From contig CAIQQB010000186.1 of the NCBI GenBank assembly GCA_903873805.1, positions 21,357 to 85,356 of the forward strand: DNA of 64,000 nucleotides. The letters are read 5' to 3'. Numbering within the stretch: position 1 is the stretch's first letter; each line of letters opens with the position of its first letter. The translations under genes were made by a program, and so were the position numbers. The notes beneath the pieces were generated by a model that worked only from the letters and a program-made list of their open reading frames with translations, ran no database searches and was not told the origin of the DNA. Positions 1 to 8,900 of the stretch are shown here, piece by piece. Source of the DNA: an uncultured Opitutia bacterium. Lineage in GTDB: Bacteria; Verrucomicrobiota; Verrucomicrobiia; Opitutales; Opitutaceae.

Positions 1-420
1 GTCGACCATGAAGGGCACGCCGTACCGTCGCCGCCACACCGGGCCAAGGGTGAAGGCGTCGAACTGCGTTGTGGTGAAAAGGACCAGATCGAAGTGCTCG
101 CCGCGCAGCAGGGCCTCGGCGGCGCGACGCAGGGCGGGTCCGCAGCGCCACCACAGGCTGCCAATGCCCGCCCAGCGGGTGAAGCGGGGCAGCAGGCCGC
201 GCACGCGGATGATGCGCACATCGGGCGGGTAGGTGGATTCAAGCAGCGGATCCCGGACGCCGCCCTCGACGCATTCCGGGGTGACGGCCAGCACCACCGG
301 TTCCCAGCCGAACTGCCGCAGGTAGGGCAGCGCCATGCGGGCCCGCTGCGCATCCGGCGCGTTGATCGGCGGAAAATGCGGGCTGATGATGAGGACTTTG
401 CGCAATGGGGCGGCGGACAT
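1..420 (-). CDS. Glycosyltransferase (GT4-like), N-terminal part, cut by window edge
   Basis: An ATG-initiated frame runs 140 codons from 420 to the left edge without a stop, so the gene continues outside the window. The start reads MSAAPLRKVLIISPHFPPIN, the usual opening of the N-terminal Rossmann domain of GT-B glycosyltransferases of family 4 (a hydrophobic strand followed by a P-rich loop where the acceptor binds). A second strand with EPVVLAV and a later DLVLFTTTQFDAF segment fit the same fold. It lies 13 nt beyond the stop of the upstream methyltransferase and is the last visible gene of the surface-polysaccharide operon. The donor-binding C-terminal domain is not visible, so sugar specificity cannot be judged. 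Confidence 0.75.
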   Translation of the reverse strand, partial: MSAAPLRKVLIISPHFPPINAPDAQRARMALPYLRQFGWEPVVLAVTPECVEGGVRDPLLESTYPPDVRIIRVRGLLPRFTRWAGIGSLWWRCGPALRRAAEALLRGEHFDLVLFTTTQFDAFTLGPVWRRRYGVPFMVD

Positions 421-433
421 GCTCGGGAATCTC

Positions 434-1078
434 TTACGGGGTTCCGCGCGGCGCGCAAGCCGGGCGCAGCGTCCGGATGTCCCAAGTCTGGCCGCGGGCG
501 TTGGCCACCACCGTCGCTTGGACGACTGGGTATGACGCGGTGATCCGGCGCCAGATCGCGCGCCAGTTGCCGGAGCGGTAATAGGAAACCAGCAGGATCC
601 CGCCGGGCCGGACAAAGGGGGCAAAGGCGTTCACGGTGGACCGCGGATCGCGCGCATAGCCGAGGCTTTCGTTGAACACCACGGCGTCAAACTGCTCGCC
701 GGCCGGTGGCCGCCAGGTTTCGAAGTCCCCTTCGGCAAATTCCGCAAAGTCCAAACCGAGCGTGCGGGCCCGGCGCAGCCCTTCCGGCGAGAGATCCACC
801 CCGAGCCAGCGAACCGGCCGGGCGGGCGCGAGCACCTGCGCGAGCCGCCCGCTGCCGCAGCCGAGGTCCAGCACTCGCGGCCGGACGGCGGCCGCGGTGA
901 TCAGGCGGGCCAGCGTCTCATAACGGGGATGCTCGTCGTCCGTCTGCAGCAGGTCCCACCGACCCCCGACATACTCGCGATCGAAGACCGCGGCCGGGGC
1001 GGGCCGGCCGAGACCCCTCGGGGCATCGAACAGCCGGCGGCGCAGATGCCGGATGGCCTTGGCGAGAATCCGGCTCAT
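434..1078 (-). CDS. Class I SAM-dependent methyltransferase
   Basis: 214 residues. The SAM-binding motif I is clear (RVLDLGCGSGRLAQVL, about residues 68-83), followed by an acidic strand end (WLGVDLSPEGL) and motif IV-like FDAVVFNESLGY, then a VRPGGILLVSYY segment. This is the standard Methyltransf_11/25 layout, probably acting on a sugar or a lipid-linked glycan. The ATG at 1076-1078 overlaps the TGA of the upstream deacetylase (ATGA), which fixes the start and implies translational coupling. Methylation fits a polysaccharide whose chain end is capped before ABC export, but the substrate is inferred only from context. Confidence 0.8.
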   Translation of the reverse strand: MSRILAKAIRHLRRRLFDAPRGLGRPAPAAVFDREYVGGRWDLLQTDDEHPRYETLARLITAAAVRPRVLDLGCGSGRLAQVLAPARPVRWLGVDLSPEGLRRARTLGLDFAEFAEGDFETWRPPAGEQFDAVVFNESLGYARDPRSTVNAFAPFVRPGGILLVSYYRSGNWRAIWRRITASYPVVQATVVANARGQTWDIRTLRPACAPRGTP

Positions 1079-1905
1079 GGCTCGAAGAAAAACTCCTCGG
1101 CAGATTCGAAGCATCCGGTGAAGCCGGCGGGCAGGACCGCGCGGCCCCAAGGCGGGCTCGGGGCCAGCTGGGTGACATAGGCGCGGATTGCCTCGCGTTT
1201 GCGGCGCAGCACGTCGGGTGCGAGCGGCTGGCGGTAGAGCCGGGGTTCGGCCCGCAGGATCGGGCCCAGGAGCAGCGGACTCCACAGCGACCAGACCGGA
1301 TATTCCAGAATCCGGGGCGCGGGGGCCGGGGACGGTTTCAGGGCATCCCGGACGATCCCGTTGGCGGCGGCATGCTCGGTGCTCCCGTCGCCGGCGGCGG
1401 TGACAAAGATTTCGGTCGGACGAATGCGTTCTGTTAGTTCGCGAATCAGTCGGACCAGCGACGCGCGTTGCTCCGGGGCGAGGTCCCGCAGCCGGCCGTC
1501 GGGGGCGGCGAAGAAATGCAGGTGTGTGGCGGGGACGCCGAGGATGGCCGCGGCGGTGCGCGCCTCGTTCTCGCGGACCACGGCCAGCGCCGCGGGAGTG
1601 AGCGAGGGGTGTCCGGGATGCGAGGCGGCGCCGTCGGTGACATAGGCGACATGGACCGGCTGGCCGGCGGCGGTGCGGGTCGCGATGAGTCCGCCGCAGC
1701 CGAAAGTCTCGTCGTCGGGATGGGGTGCGACGATCAGGGTGGAGGTGCCTGCCGGGCGGGTGGGCCAGGGTTGTTGCCGGGAACGCAGCCGCCAACGCAG
1801 GTAACGACCGAGCCCGCGACGCAGGCCCAGCTTGAGCGGGCCCGCAGCCGGATGGGAGAGGAACCGGCGGGCGGCGCGGACGAGGGGATGCGGCGGGGTG
1901 GGCAC
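1075..1905 (-). CDS. PIG-L/LmbE-family deacetylase
   Basis: About 276 residues. It carries the family signature VAPHPDDETFGCGG near residue 50; the His-Pro-Asp-Asp residues bind the catalytic zinc. Members remove acetyl groups from N-acetylglucosamine-type sugars in small molecules or glycans. A GTG at 1903-1905, 7 nt after the upstream glycosyltransferase stop, is the best start; no ATG gives a full-length protein. The gene overlaps the downstream methyltransferase by 4 nt. In this locus it probably de-N-acetylates a sugar of the exported polysaccharide or a precursor; that is inference from neighbours. Confidence 0.8.
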   Translation of the reverse strand: MPTPPHPLVRAARRFLSHPAAGPLKLGLRRGLGRYLRWRLRSRQQPWPTRPAGTSTLIVAPHPDDETFGCGGLIATRTAAGQPVHVAYVTDGAASHPGHPSLTPAALAVVRENEARTAAAILGVPATHLHFFAAPDGRLRDLAPEQRASLVRLIRELTERIRPTEIFVTAAGDGSTEHAAANGIVRDALKPSPAPAPRILEYPVWSLWSPLLLGPILRAEPRLYRQPLAPDVLRRKREAIRAYVTQLAPSPPWGRAVLPAGFTGCFESAEEFFFEP

Positions 1906-1912
1906 AGGCGGA

Positions 1913-2947
1913 TCAGCCGGACCGCGTGGTGGCGGCGTAGAGCTGCAGGTAGCGGTCGGCACAAACGCCGAGACTGAAGCGGGACTCGGCGACCGCGCGG
2001 CAGGCGGCGCGGTCGAGCGAGGGCAGCCGGGCGACGGCGGCGGCGCCCTCGTCGGCCGTTTGCACAAAGAATCCCGTGACCCCGGGCTGCACGATTTCCG
2101 GCAGCGCCCCGCGGGCGCAGGTGATGACCGGGGTGCCGGCGGCGAGCGCCTCGGCAAAAACGATGCCGAAAGGCTCGTCCCATTGGATCGGCACGAGCAG
2201 GGCGGCGCACCGGCCCAGCAGGCCATCCTTCTGCACATCGCCGACCTCGCCGATCCACTCCACGCCATCGCGGCCGAGATGCGGTGCGACCCGGTCCGCA
2301 AAAAAGCGGCCCTCGGGCCCGGTCGTGGAATGGTTGCCCGCGATCAGCAGGCGGCGGCCGGCCTGGCGGGCAATGGCGATCGCGAGGTCGGGGCCCTTGA
2401 TTGACTCGACGCGGCTGAGGAACAGCAGCGGCGCGTCGGCGGGCACCTGCGGGACAAACGTGATCTTATCCAGCTCGATGAAGTTGGGGATGGCGTGCCA
2501 TGTGCCGCCCGCGGGCCGCCCCATGCCGCAGATGAACTCGCTGCAGCCGGTGAACTGGAGCGAACGACCGGCGAGCCGGGCGGCCAGCGCGACCTGCCGA
2601 CCGCCCGTGTGTCGCTGATAGGACATGATCTTGGGCAGCCGGGTGGGCAGGAGCGGCAGGAGGTAGGCGAGCCGGGAAAAGCTGTGCAGCAGATCCGGAC
2701 GGAATTCGGCTGCGGCGCGGCGCAGGGCGAAGGCGTTGCGCCAAGTGGCGGCGACTCCGCCCGTGGCCGGCGCGGGCCAGGCAAAACGCCGGGCGGCCGG
2801 TGCGGCTGAGTCCGGATGCGCCATCAGCCCGACGTCGTGGCCGAGGGCGAGATAGCGGCGCAGGAGTGCGTCGACAATCCGCTCGATGCCGCCGTAGCCG
2901 ACCGGCGGCACGGGAATGAGGGGGTCGGCGGTGAGCAGGATGCGCAA
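1913..2947 (-). CDS. Glycosyltransferase family 4
   Basis: 344 residues, TTG start. The N-terminus (RILLTADPLIPVPPVGYGG) has the GT4 acceptor loop with YGGIER, and the C-terminal domain has the nucleotide-sugar motif EPFGIVFAEALAAGTPVI (the E-x7-E motif of retaining GT4 enzymes). The segment LLFLSRVESIKGPDLAI marks the start of the donor domain. Length is normal for the family. It lies 7 nt upstream of the deacetylase and 8 nt downstream of the FkbM-type methyltransferase, inside the polysaccharide operon. Specific sugar and linkage cannot be read from the sequence. Confidence 0.85.
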   Translation of the reverse strand: MRILLTADPLIPVPPVGYGGIERIVDALLRRYLALGHDVGLMAHPDSAAPAARRFAWPAPATGGVAATWRNAFALRRAAAEFRPDLLHSFSRLAYLLPLLPTRLPKIMSYQRHTGGRQVALAARLAGRSLQFTGCSEFICGMGRPAGGTWHAIPNFIELDKITFVPQVPADAPLLFLSRVESIKGPDLAIAIARQAGRRLLIAGNHSTTGPEGRFFADRVAPHLGRDGVEWIGEVGDVQKDGLLGRCAALLVPIQWDEPFGIVFAEALAAGTPVITCARGALPEIVQPGVTGFFVQTADEGAAAVARLPSLDRAACRAVAESRFSLGVCADRYLQLYAATTRSG

Positions 2948-2955
2948 GGGGAGGT

Positions 2956-3672
2956 TCAGGCCCAGGAGGAATTCTTGATCAGGGCCGAGTCGTGCCGGAC
3001 AAACAGCAGGTCGGTCTGCCAGAGCGCCCGGTCAAGGGGGCGGTAATTCTGGCCGAAGATGTCGTAGGGCACATAGCCGCGTTCGGCGAGTGCGGCCAAG
3101 ACTTCGCCGATCAGCGGCACGGGGCCGATCCGCAGCCAGGACACCTCCGCCAGGATCACCTCGCATTTTCCGAACCACTCGCCGGCGCCGGCGAGCGCCT
3201 CCAGTTCGCCGCCCTGGAGATCGAGTTTGAGCAGGCTGCGGGCGGTGAAGCCGTGGGCCGGCAGCAATTCGGCCAGGGTGCCGACCGGCACGGTGATGCG
3301 GTCCGGCGCCGCGGTGGTGCGGTCCGGTCCGCCGACGATGCGGCTGTTGGTTTCCTCCAGGAGGAAGGTCGCCTCGCCCGGTGTCCGGCCGAGTGCGACC
3401 GGGGCGACGGCGGCCCGGCCGAACTGCCGACAGCGGGCCTGCAAGCCGGCCTGGAGGGATGGCTGGGGCTCGACCAGGAGAAGCTGGGCACCCGGAAAAA
3501 CAGAGCGCGCCATGGCCGCCCATTCGCCGCGGTAGGCCCCGCCATCGAGGATGTGGGTCGGCTCGAAGCCCGCCCCGCGCAGGTTCTGCAGACGGTCATG
3601 CTGCGTCACGACTCCGGCCCGGCGGCGGAGGCTGACTTTCCATGACTCGGGAAGATAGCGGAGCAGGTTCAT
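2956..3672 (-). CDS. FkbM-family methyltransferase
   Basis: 238 residues from the ATG at 3670-3672 (MNLLRYLPESWKV). FkbM features are visible: ILDGGAYRGEWA as the SAM-binding strand-loop, LLVEPQPSL ending the second strand, LLKLDLQGGELEALAG, which is the family's hallmark (K-x-D-x-x-G-x-E), and a C-terminal YDIFG-x-NYRP region. The family O-methylates sugars and other hydroxyl groups. A longer reading from a TTG at 3744 adds 24 residues rich in Arg/Pro and is less likely. Together with the other two methyltransferases of the locus it points to a methylated surface glycan. Confidence 0.8.
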   Translation of the reverse strand: MNLLRYLPESWKVSLRRRAGVVTQHDRLQNLRGAGFEPTHILDGGAYRGEWAAMARSVFPGAQLLLVEPQPSLQAGLQARCRQFGRAAVAPVALGRTPGEATFLLEETNSRIVGGPDRTTAAPDRITVPVGTLAELLPAHGFTARSLLKLDLQGGELEALAGAGEWFGKCEVILAEVSWLRIGPVPLIGEVLAALAERGYVPYDIFGQNYRPLDRALWQTDLLFVRHDSALIKNSSWA

Positions 3673-3766
3673 GTTAAGGCGGTCAGTCGGCCCGTTGAGC
3701 GGACCGGCGCGGCGGACACTGCGCGGGCGACTGGAGGGCGGCAAGGGAAAGTCGGCGGCGAACTGA

Positions 3767-4981
3767 TCATCGGATCGTCAGGGCGTTTTCCACCAGGGCC
3801 AGCAGCCGCGGCGCCTCCCGCTCCCAGCAGTAGGTGGACTCGGCTGCGGCGCGGGCGGCCCGCTGGACTGCCCGCAGCTGGTCCGGATCGCGCAACCAGC
3901 CGGTGAGCGTGCCGAGGGCGGCGTCCGGGGCGTTGGGATCGAGCAGGACCCCGGCGTGCGGCGCGGCCTGCAACACTTCGCGCTGGCCGGCGGTGGGTGT
4001 GGCCACGAGGGCGAGGCCGGCATTGAGGTATTGGAGAATCTTGTTGGTGATCGTGAGATCCCGGTTGGGGATCGAACTCACCTCCAGCGCCAGGCCGATG
4101 TCATGGCGGGCGATGACTCCCGGCAGTGCGGGCGGGGGTACGAGGCCCAGAAACTCCAGCTGCGGCCGCCGGTCCGGGGGAAGCAGCGAACGGAGATGAT
4201 CCGGGAATCCCGGCCGGGGCTCTCCGAGGAGCACGACCCGGCTCGGGACCGGCAGCTGCGCCCAGGTTTGCAGGAAAGCCTCGAGGCCCCGGCCCGGACC
4301 GATGGTCTGGGAAAACCAGAAGAAGGCGGGCGCGCTGCCGGTGGTCGGCGCCGTACGCGGGTCGGGCTGAAGCGGAAACGAGTTCGTGAGGATGGCGGCG
4401 CGCGGCCCGCCGTAAGTCTGCTGCAGGGCGGAGGCGAGGGCGGCCGAGGTGGTGCTGACATACGCGGCCCCGCGCAGCATGGCGCCCTCGACCCGCCGCA
4501 GCAGGCGGAGCGGGCGGTGCCGACGCTCGCTTACTTGAAGGTCCTCGGAATGCCAGTCCTCGATGTCGGCGGCCACGCGCCAGCCCTCGGCGAGCAGCCG
4601 GTAGCCGGCCCAGAGGGCGAGTTCGTTGTGGACGATCGTGAGGTCGGCGGGGTGCGCTCGGGCGCGGGCCAGCAGTTCCCGTCCGGCGCCAAGGGCCGCG
4701 ACATCCTCGAAGCCAAGTGGCACGGTGCGGACCGCGAGCCACCGCCGAAGCCGGCGGGCGTTCCGGGTAAATGGCGTGCGGTCGAAAACCAAACTGATGT
4801 TTTCATAGCCCCCGGCGGCGGCGAGTTCGGCGTCGAGCCGGTCGTAATGGGGACGCTCGCTGGGGTGGAGCACCGTGACCCGGTAGCCGGCGCGGGTCAG
4901 GGTGGCCGCCTCCTTTTCCGGGCGCGGACTGCGGCTCAGGTTGCCGGCGGTGAGGATGAGAATGTGGCGGGGGGCTCCCAT
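3767..4981 (-). CDS. Glycosyltransferase family 4-like
   Basis: 404 residues, ATG start. The N-terminus RHILILTAGNLSRSPRPEKEA and the central segment AAILTNSFPLQPDPR followed by FFWFSQTIGPGRGLE are typical of GT-B enzymes related to family 4. The C-terminal segment IPNRDLTITNKILQYLNAGL with ALVATPTAGQREVL corresponds to the donor-binding half. The classical E-x7-E is not obvious: the position reads TNKILQYLNAG, a variant seen in GT4 subfamilies. The upstream methyltransferase ends 18 nt away. Function in the polysaccharide operon is inferred from fold and context. Confidence 0.75.
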   Translation of the reverse strand: MGAPRHILILTAGNLSRSPRPEKEAATLTRAGYRVTVLHPSERPHYDRLDAELAAAGGYENISLVFDRTPFTRNARRLRRWLAVRTVPLGFEDVAALGAGRELLARARAHPADLTIVHNELALWAGYRLLAEGWRVAADIEDWHSEDLQVSERRHRPLRLLRRVEGAMLRGAAYVSTTSAALASALQQTYGGPRAAILTNSFPLQPDPRTAPTTGSAPAFFWFSQTIGPGRGLEAFLQTWAQLPVPSRVVLLGEPRPGFPDHLRSLLPPDRRPQLEFLGLVPPPALPGVIARHDIGLALEVSSIPNRDLTITNKILQYLNAGLALVATPTAGQREVLQAAPHAGVLLDPNAPDAALGTLTGWLRDPDQLRAVQRAARAAAESTYCWEREAPRLLALVENALTIR

Positions 4982-4999
4982 GGCTGGTGCCGGGGCGGT

Positions 5000-5689
5000 T
5001 TACTCGGCGGAAGCCTCGACGTAGAGCGACTCGACCTGGCGGTCGGCCGTGTCCACCAGCAGGGCCGGCTGGCGGCCCTGGCCGAAGCGGCAGCGTTCGA
5101 TCCGGCCGAAGCCGCTGTCCCGCAGAAAGGCGGCGAGGAGCGCAAAATCGAAAATCGTCCGGTGGCCGGCCGGCGATTCGCGGTCCTGATAGAAGATCCG
5201 GTTGACGCTCGTCATCGGCGTCCAGAGCGGGTCCGACCGCTCCGCGTCCTCGTAGGGAAACTTTGGTGACGCCCCGCCTGCGAGCTGGCGGGCATAAGTG
5301 AGGAGATAGAGTTCGCCGTCGGGCACGACGATGCGGATGGTGCCGCCCGGGGCCAGCACGCGGCGCGCCTCGCGGAGGAGCCGCCGCGCCGTCGCGGGCG
5401 GGAAGTGCTCCAGGCAGTGCTCGGAATAGACCCCCTGCAGCGAGCCGTCCGGAAACGGCAGCCCGCCGAGGATGTTCCAGCACACGTCCACCCCGGGCCG
5501 CCAGAGGTAGTCCAGGTTGATGAGGTGGTCGTGGAGGTTGGGCCCGCAGCCGAGGTCGAGAAACTTCAGCCGGCGGACCCGGTCGCGGCCCAATTGGAAG
5601 CGCCGGTTCCGGATCAGGCGGCCGACGAGGGCCTGGACCTTCGCGTAAGACAGAAGGGAGCGGCGGGGGGAGACGGTGGTGATCGGCAT
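5000..5689 (-). CDS. SAM-dependent methyltransferase
   Basis: 229 residues. Motif I reads LKFLDLGCGPNLHDH near residue 42, followed by VDVCWNILGGLPFPDGSL (acidic loop) and HCLEHFP, as in Methyltransf_11 proteins predicted from capsule and O-antigen loci. APGGTIRIVVPDGE gives the post-motif strand. The extra HDH after the glycine loop and the C-terminal R-x-x-L-V-E-A segment are seen in sugar-locus methyltransferases with unknown acceptor. It is the second of three methyltransferases in this locus and lies 5 nt upstream of a GT2 gene. Confidence 0.78.
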   Translation of the reverse strand: MPITTVSPRRSLLSYAKVQALVGRLIRNRRFQLGRDRVRRLKFLDLGCGPNLHDHLINLDYLWRPGVDVCWNILGGLPFPDGSLQGVYSEHCLEHFPPATARRLLREARRVLAPGGTIRIVVPDGELYLLTYARQLAGGASPKFPYEDAERSDPLWTPMTSVNRIFYQDRESPAGHRTIFDFALLAAFLRDSGFGRIERCRFGQGRQPALLVDTADRQVESLYVEASAE

Positions 5690-5694
5690 TGGGA

Positions 5695-6630
5695 TCAGGG
5701 GCCGGCGGTCAGGCGGCGCGCAAGCCGCCAGCCGAACAGGCGGCGGGCGAAGTGAAATTTGCGGCCGCCCTCAGGTTGGAGGGTGGAACCGCCAAGCTGG
5801 CTGACGCGCCCGGCGGCGGTGCGGCGACAGCCGGCCGCACGCGGATAGGACTCGAAGATGAAGCGCTGGAAGGCCGTGGCGCAGGCGTGCTGCGTGCGCG
5901 GCGAGTCCTCAGCCGCCTGGAGCCGGGCGGCCGACAGCTCGAGCGAGCGCCAGGCGCTGGCCCAGGCCCGCTCGGACTTGGCCGAGCTGAGGCTGCCGGG
6001 CAGATTGGACCGGTAATAGGAGAGGGCGTCCTGGCAGGTGCGCACGCCGCGGGAGGCGAGTACGACCCGCGTGAAATATTCGCCGTCGTCGTCGAGTGAG
6101 AGCGCCTCGTCCCACGGGCCCGCGCGTTCGGCCAGCGTGCGCGAAATGAGCCAGGCGGCGGGATGCATCATGGCATTGTGCGCGAACTTTTCGACCACCC
6201 ACGGGACCGGGTCGGCATCGACGCAGAGGCGCTGGGGCGGAAACGTGGCGTCGGCGGGGGAGGCGTAAAAGCGGCTCCAGCGGGCGGCGTAGGCGAAGTC
6301 GGGTCCCTCCGCGCCGGCGCGGGCGAGCTGCCGGGCGAGTTTCTCCGGGGCGAGCAGGTCGTCCGCGTCCAGAAACTGGAACCAGTCGCCGCGGGCAGCC
6401 CGGAGGGCGGCATTGCGGGCGGCGGCCGCGCCGCGGTTGGGCTGTGTGAGGATGGTGACGCCGCGCGCGCCGAAGGTGCGGGCGCGGTCGAGCGTTCCGT
6501 CGGTCGACCCGTCGTCCACCACGATGATCTCGCCACCGGGCGGGGACTGCGCGAGGGCGGACTCCAGGGTGGCGTCGATCCACGGGGCGGCGTTGTGGGC
6601 CGGGATGAGGATGCTGACGGCGGGGCTCAT
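5695..6630 (-). CDS. Glycosyltransferase family 2
   Basis: 311 residues from the ATG at 6628-6630 (MSPAVSILIPAHNAAPWID). The GT-A fold is clear: VSILIPAHN strand, IIVVDDGSTDGT nucleotide-binding loop, NRGAAAARNAALRAARGDW and the metal-binding FLDADDLL (D-x-D). A longer frame extends upstream by 71 residues but overlaps the upstream gene and lacks family similarity, so the internal ATG is preferred. The C-terminal 100 residues (CRRTAAGRV region) are basic and probably contact membrane or acceptor. Confidence 0.85.
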   Translation of the reverse strand: MSPAVSILIPAHNAAPWIDATLESALAQSPPGGEIIVVDDGSTDGTLDRARTFGARGVTILTQPNRGAAAARNAALRAARGDWFQFLDADDLLAPEKLARQLARAGAEGPDFAYAARWSRFYASPADATFPPQRLCVDADPVPWVVEKFAHNAMMHPAAWLISRTLAERAGPWDEALSLDDDGEYFTRVVLASRGVRTCQDALSYYRSNLPGSLSSAKSERAWASAWRSLELSAARLQAAEDSPRTQHACATAFQRFIFESYPRAAGCRRTAAGRVSQLGGSTLQPEGGRKFHFARRLFGWRLARRLTAGP

Positions 6631-6652
6631 GCGGAGGGACCGGACCCGGCGG

Positions 6653-7669
6653 TCATTGGGCGGAGGGGGCGGTGGCCCAGCCGCATTCGCGGCGGACGGC
6701 TTCAAGCCGGGAGACGAGACTGCGCCCATGCCAGTTCCGCCAGAGGCGCTGGACGACACGAAATTCCCAGCCAAGAAATTGGTTGGAAATTCCCGGCCGG
6801 TAAAGGCCGGGATGGGCGAGGGCATTGCGCTGCGCGTCCTCATCCCAGCGCCGTTTCATGGCCGGATTGTGGGTCTTGGCCTCGCCGTGCCGCCGGGCGA
6901 CACTCAATGGCCGGAGCAGATGGCGGGGGCGCAGGCCGGGCAGGAGACGGATCCACAGCTCGTAATCGAGGGCGCAGTGTTGCTCCTCCCACACGGGCTG
7001 GTGCCGGGCGGAGGCCCAAAAGGTGCTCGGCTGGGGCACAAGGCCGGCGAACTTCACATAACGGGCGCGGGCGAGGTGGGAGGGCGCATGTCGCATCCGG
7101 CCGTCGGCCTGGTCGAGGTCGAGCGCATCGCCATAGATAAATTCGGCCCCGTCCCGCCGGGCCTCGGCGACGCGGTGGAGGGAGCCGGGCAGGAGAAAGT
7201 CGTCGCTGTTGACCCAGCCGTTGAGGTCGCCGGAGCCGAGGCTGAAGCCGAGGTTGATCGCGTGGCTCTGGCCGCGGTCGCGGGCGACGCGCGCATAGCT
7301 CAGCCACGGGCGGTAGCGTTCGATGATGGCGGCGGACTGGTCGGTCGAGCCGCCGTCCATCACGATGAGTTCGAGCCGCGGATAATTCTGGAGGAGCAGC
7401 GAACGCAGGGTTTCCTCGAGAAACTCGCCCTGCTGGTAGGACGGCGTGACGAGGGTGATGAGCGGCCAGCCGTCGGGGCCGGTGGCGAACGGCGGGGTCT
7501 CGACGGTCCACGGCCAGCCCTGACGGCCGGCGGGCGGCGGGGGCAAGTCGGCCAGGAGCCCGGTGGGGCGCCAAGGCACGGTCGCCAGCGGGAGACGCAC
7601 GCCGGCGGCGGCAAATTCGGCGCGGTAGGCGGCCAGGTCGGGGAGGTTCTGGCGGTAGGGCGGACTCAT
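6653..7669 (-). CDS. Glycosyltransferase family 2
   Basis: 338 residues. After about 68 residues without an assigned domain the GT-A core begins at PLITLVTPSYQQGEFLEETL, with LELIVMDGGSTDQSA as the nucleotide loop and LNGWVNSDDFLLPGS providing the metal-binding D-D. This arrangement, with DQG-type replaced by DRGQSHAINLGF, matches the Glycos_transf_2 group that acts in O-antigen and exopolysaccharide assembly. The start ATG overlaps the upstream gene's TGA by the ATGA arrangement, so the start is well supported. Confidence 0.85.
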   Translation of the reverse strand: MSPPYRQNLPDLAAYRAEFAAAGVRLPLATVPWRPTGLLADLPPPPAGRQGWPWTVETPPFATGPDGWPLITLVTPSYQQGEFLEETLRSLLLQNYPRLELIVMDGGSTDQSAAIIERYRPWLSYARVARDRGQSHAINLGFSLGSGDLNGWVNSDDFLLPGSLHRVAEARRDGAEFIYGDALDLDQADGRMRHAPSHLARARYVKFAGLVPQPSTFWASARHQPVWEEQHCALDYELWIRLLPGLRPRHLLRPLSVARRHGEAKTHNPAMKRRWDEDAQRNALAHPGLYRPGISNQFLGWEFRVVQRLWRNWHGRSLVSRLEAVRRECGWATAPSAQ

Positions 7670-8895
7670 GCGGACGCGGCGGCCCGGGGGCCGAAGGCTA
7701 GTTCGGCGAGACGGGTGTGCAGGCTTTGCTGAAATTCCGCGAGGGAGAATTCCGTTTCCGCCACCGCGCGGGCCCGGCGGCCGAGCGCCTCGCGCTGTTC
7801 CCGGTCTTCGATCAGGGCGAGCAGGGCCGGTCCGACCGTTTCAGTCCGGGCCGCGGGGGCATGCCGGCCGATGCCCTTCTCATCGAGATACTCGGCCAGC
7901 GACGTCTGCGCGCCGGTGAGCGCGAAAATGGGGAGGCCCGCGGCGGCGAGTTCGGTGACGCGCGACGGCATCGAGTAGCGCTCGTAGTCGTCGGACGGCT
8001 CGGGCTGGCGGGTGAACGGAATCAGGGCCAGATCGGCGGCCGCGAGCATGCGCCAGAGGGCGTCGCCGCGGAGAAATTCCATGGGTTGCAGCTCGGGCCC
8101 GGGCTCGAGGCCGGCGGCGCGCAGCTTGGCGATGCCGTCGGGGTGGCAGTGCCAGCGGATCGGGGGAAGATCGGGCCGGCGTGTCTGGCACCACCGCCAG
8201 GCCGCCTTGAGATCGGGCAGCAGCGCCGGGTTCCAGATGTTGCCGAGCAGCACAGCCTGGAAGTCGGGTCCCGCCGCGCGGTGCGCGGTCTTGTGCAGGG
8301 CAGGCAGGGTGACGTGGAATCCGGGATCGACGAGGCAGGGATGACCGGTGACGACGGTGAGGTGGCGGGCAATGGGCCGGCTCACGGCCCACACGGCGGT
8401 CAGGCGCGGCCCCAGGCGCTTCAGCAGCGGCTGGAGATTGGCGCTGGTGCTGGGCCAGAAGTCGTGGACATGCAGGAGCACCGGCAAATTTGAAGGAAGA
8501 GCGGCCAGCACGGCCTCCAGCACGGCGAAGCCCTCGGCGCCGTAGCAGATGGCATAAAGCAGGTCCGGCTTGAACGGCACGGCCTGCAACGCCCGGGCGA
8601 TTCCGTGACGGCCGGGCGGGAGGGCCCGCGGCCGCCGCCGGGCCAACAGATTCCAGAGCCGGGCCGGCAGAGCGGCCACGCGTTCGCCCGGGGTCGCGGG
8701 CCAGCGGACGCCGTTGAGGTCGATGCTGGCGCGGATCCCGGGATCCTGCCCGGTGCCGATAAAGGCGTTGCACAGCCGCTCGGGCGGATACTGGGAGAAA
8801 TTGCGCAGGAAGATCGCCCCCGTGCCGTGGGTGGTGGAGATGCAATTCTCCGAAAAGACGAGGATGCGCGGAAGCGCTGCGGTGGTGGAGGGCAA
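7666..8895 (-). CDS. Glycosyltransferase (GT4-like)
   Basis: About 409 residues from a TTG at 8893-8895, 5 nt after the stop of the upstream gene; no ATG lies before the first conserved strand RILVFSENCISTTHGTG. The central part has VLLHVHDFWPST and the C-terminal half has MPSRVTELAAAGLPIFALTG, a variant of the GT4 donor-binding region, followed by a helical tail. The longer frame reaching 9138 would lie inside the upstream gene and is rejected. It is translationally coupled to the following GT2 gene (ATGA). Confidence 0.72.
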   Translation of the reverse strand: MPSTTAALPRILVFSENCISTTHGTGAIFLRNFSQYPPERLCNAFIGTGQDPGIRASIDLNGVRWPATPGERVAALPARLWNLLARRRPRALPPGRHGIARALQAVPFKPDLLYAICYGAEGFAVLEAVLAALPSNLPVLLHVHDFWPSTSANLQPLLKRLGPRLTAVWAVSRPIARHLTVVTGHPCLVDPGFHVTLPALHKTAHRAAGPDFQAVLLGNIWNPALLPDLKAAWRWCQTRRPDLPPIRWHCHPDGIAKLRAAGLEPGPELQPMEFLRGDALWRMLAAADLALIPFTRQPEPSDDYERYSMPSRVTELAAAGLPIFALTGAQTSLAEYLDEKGIGRHAPAARTETVGPALLALIEDREQREALGRRARAVAETEFSLAEFQQSLHTRLAELAFGPRAAASA

Positions 8896-8900
8896 GGTGG

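Noticed and set aside
1075..2301. Longer deacetylase start near 2301
   Set aside because: It would overlap most of the well-supported upstream glycosyltransferase and adds low-complexity residues.
3956..5269. A 437-codon plus-strand frame
   Set aside because: Antisense to a glycosyltransferase with conserved motifs; no recognisable protein.
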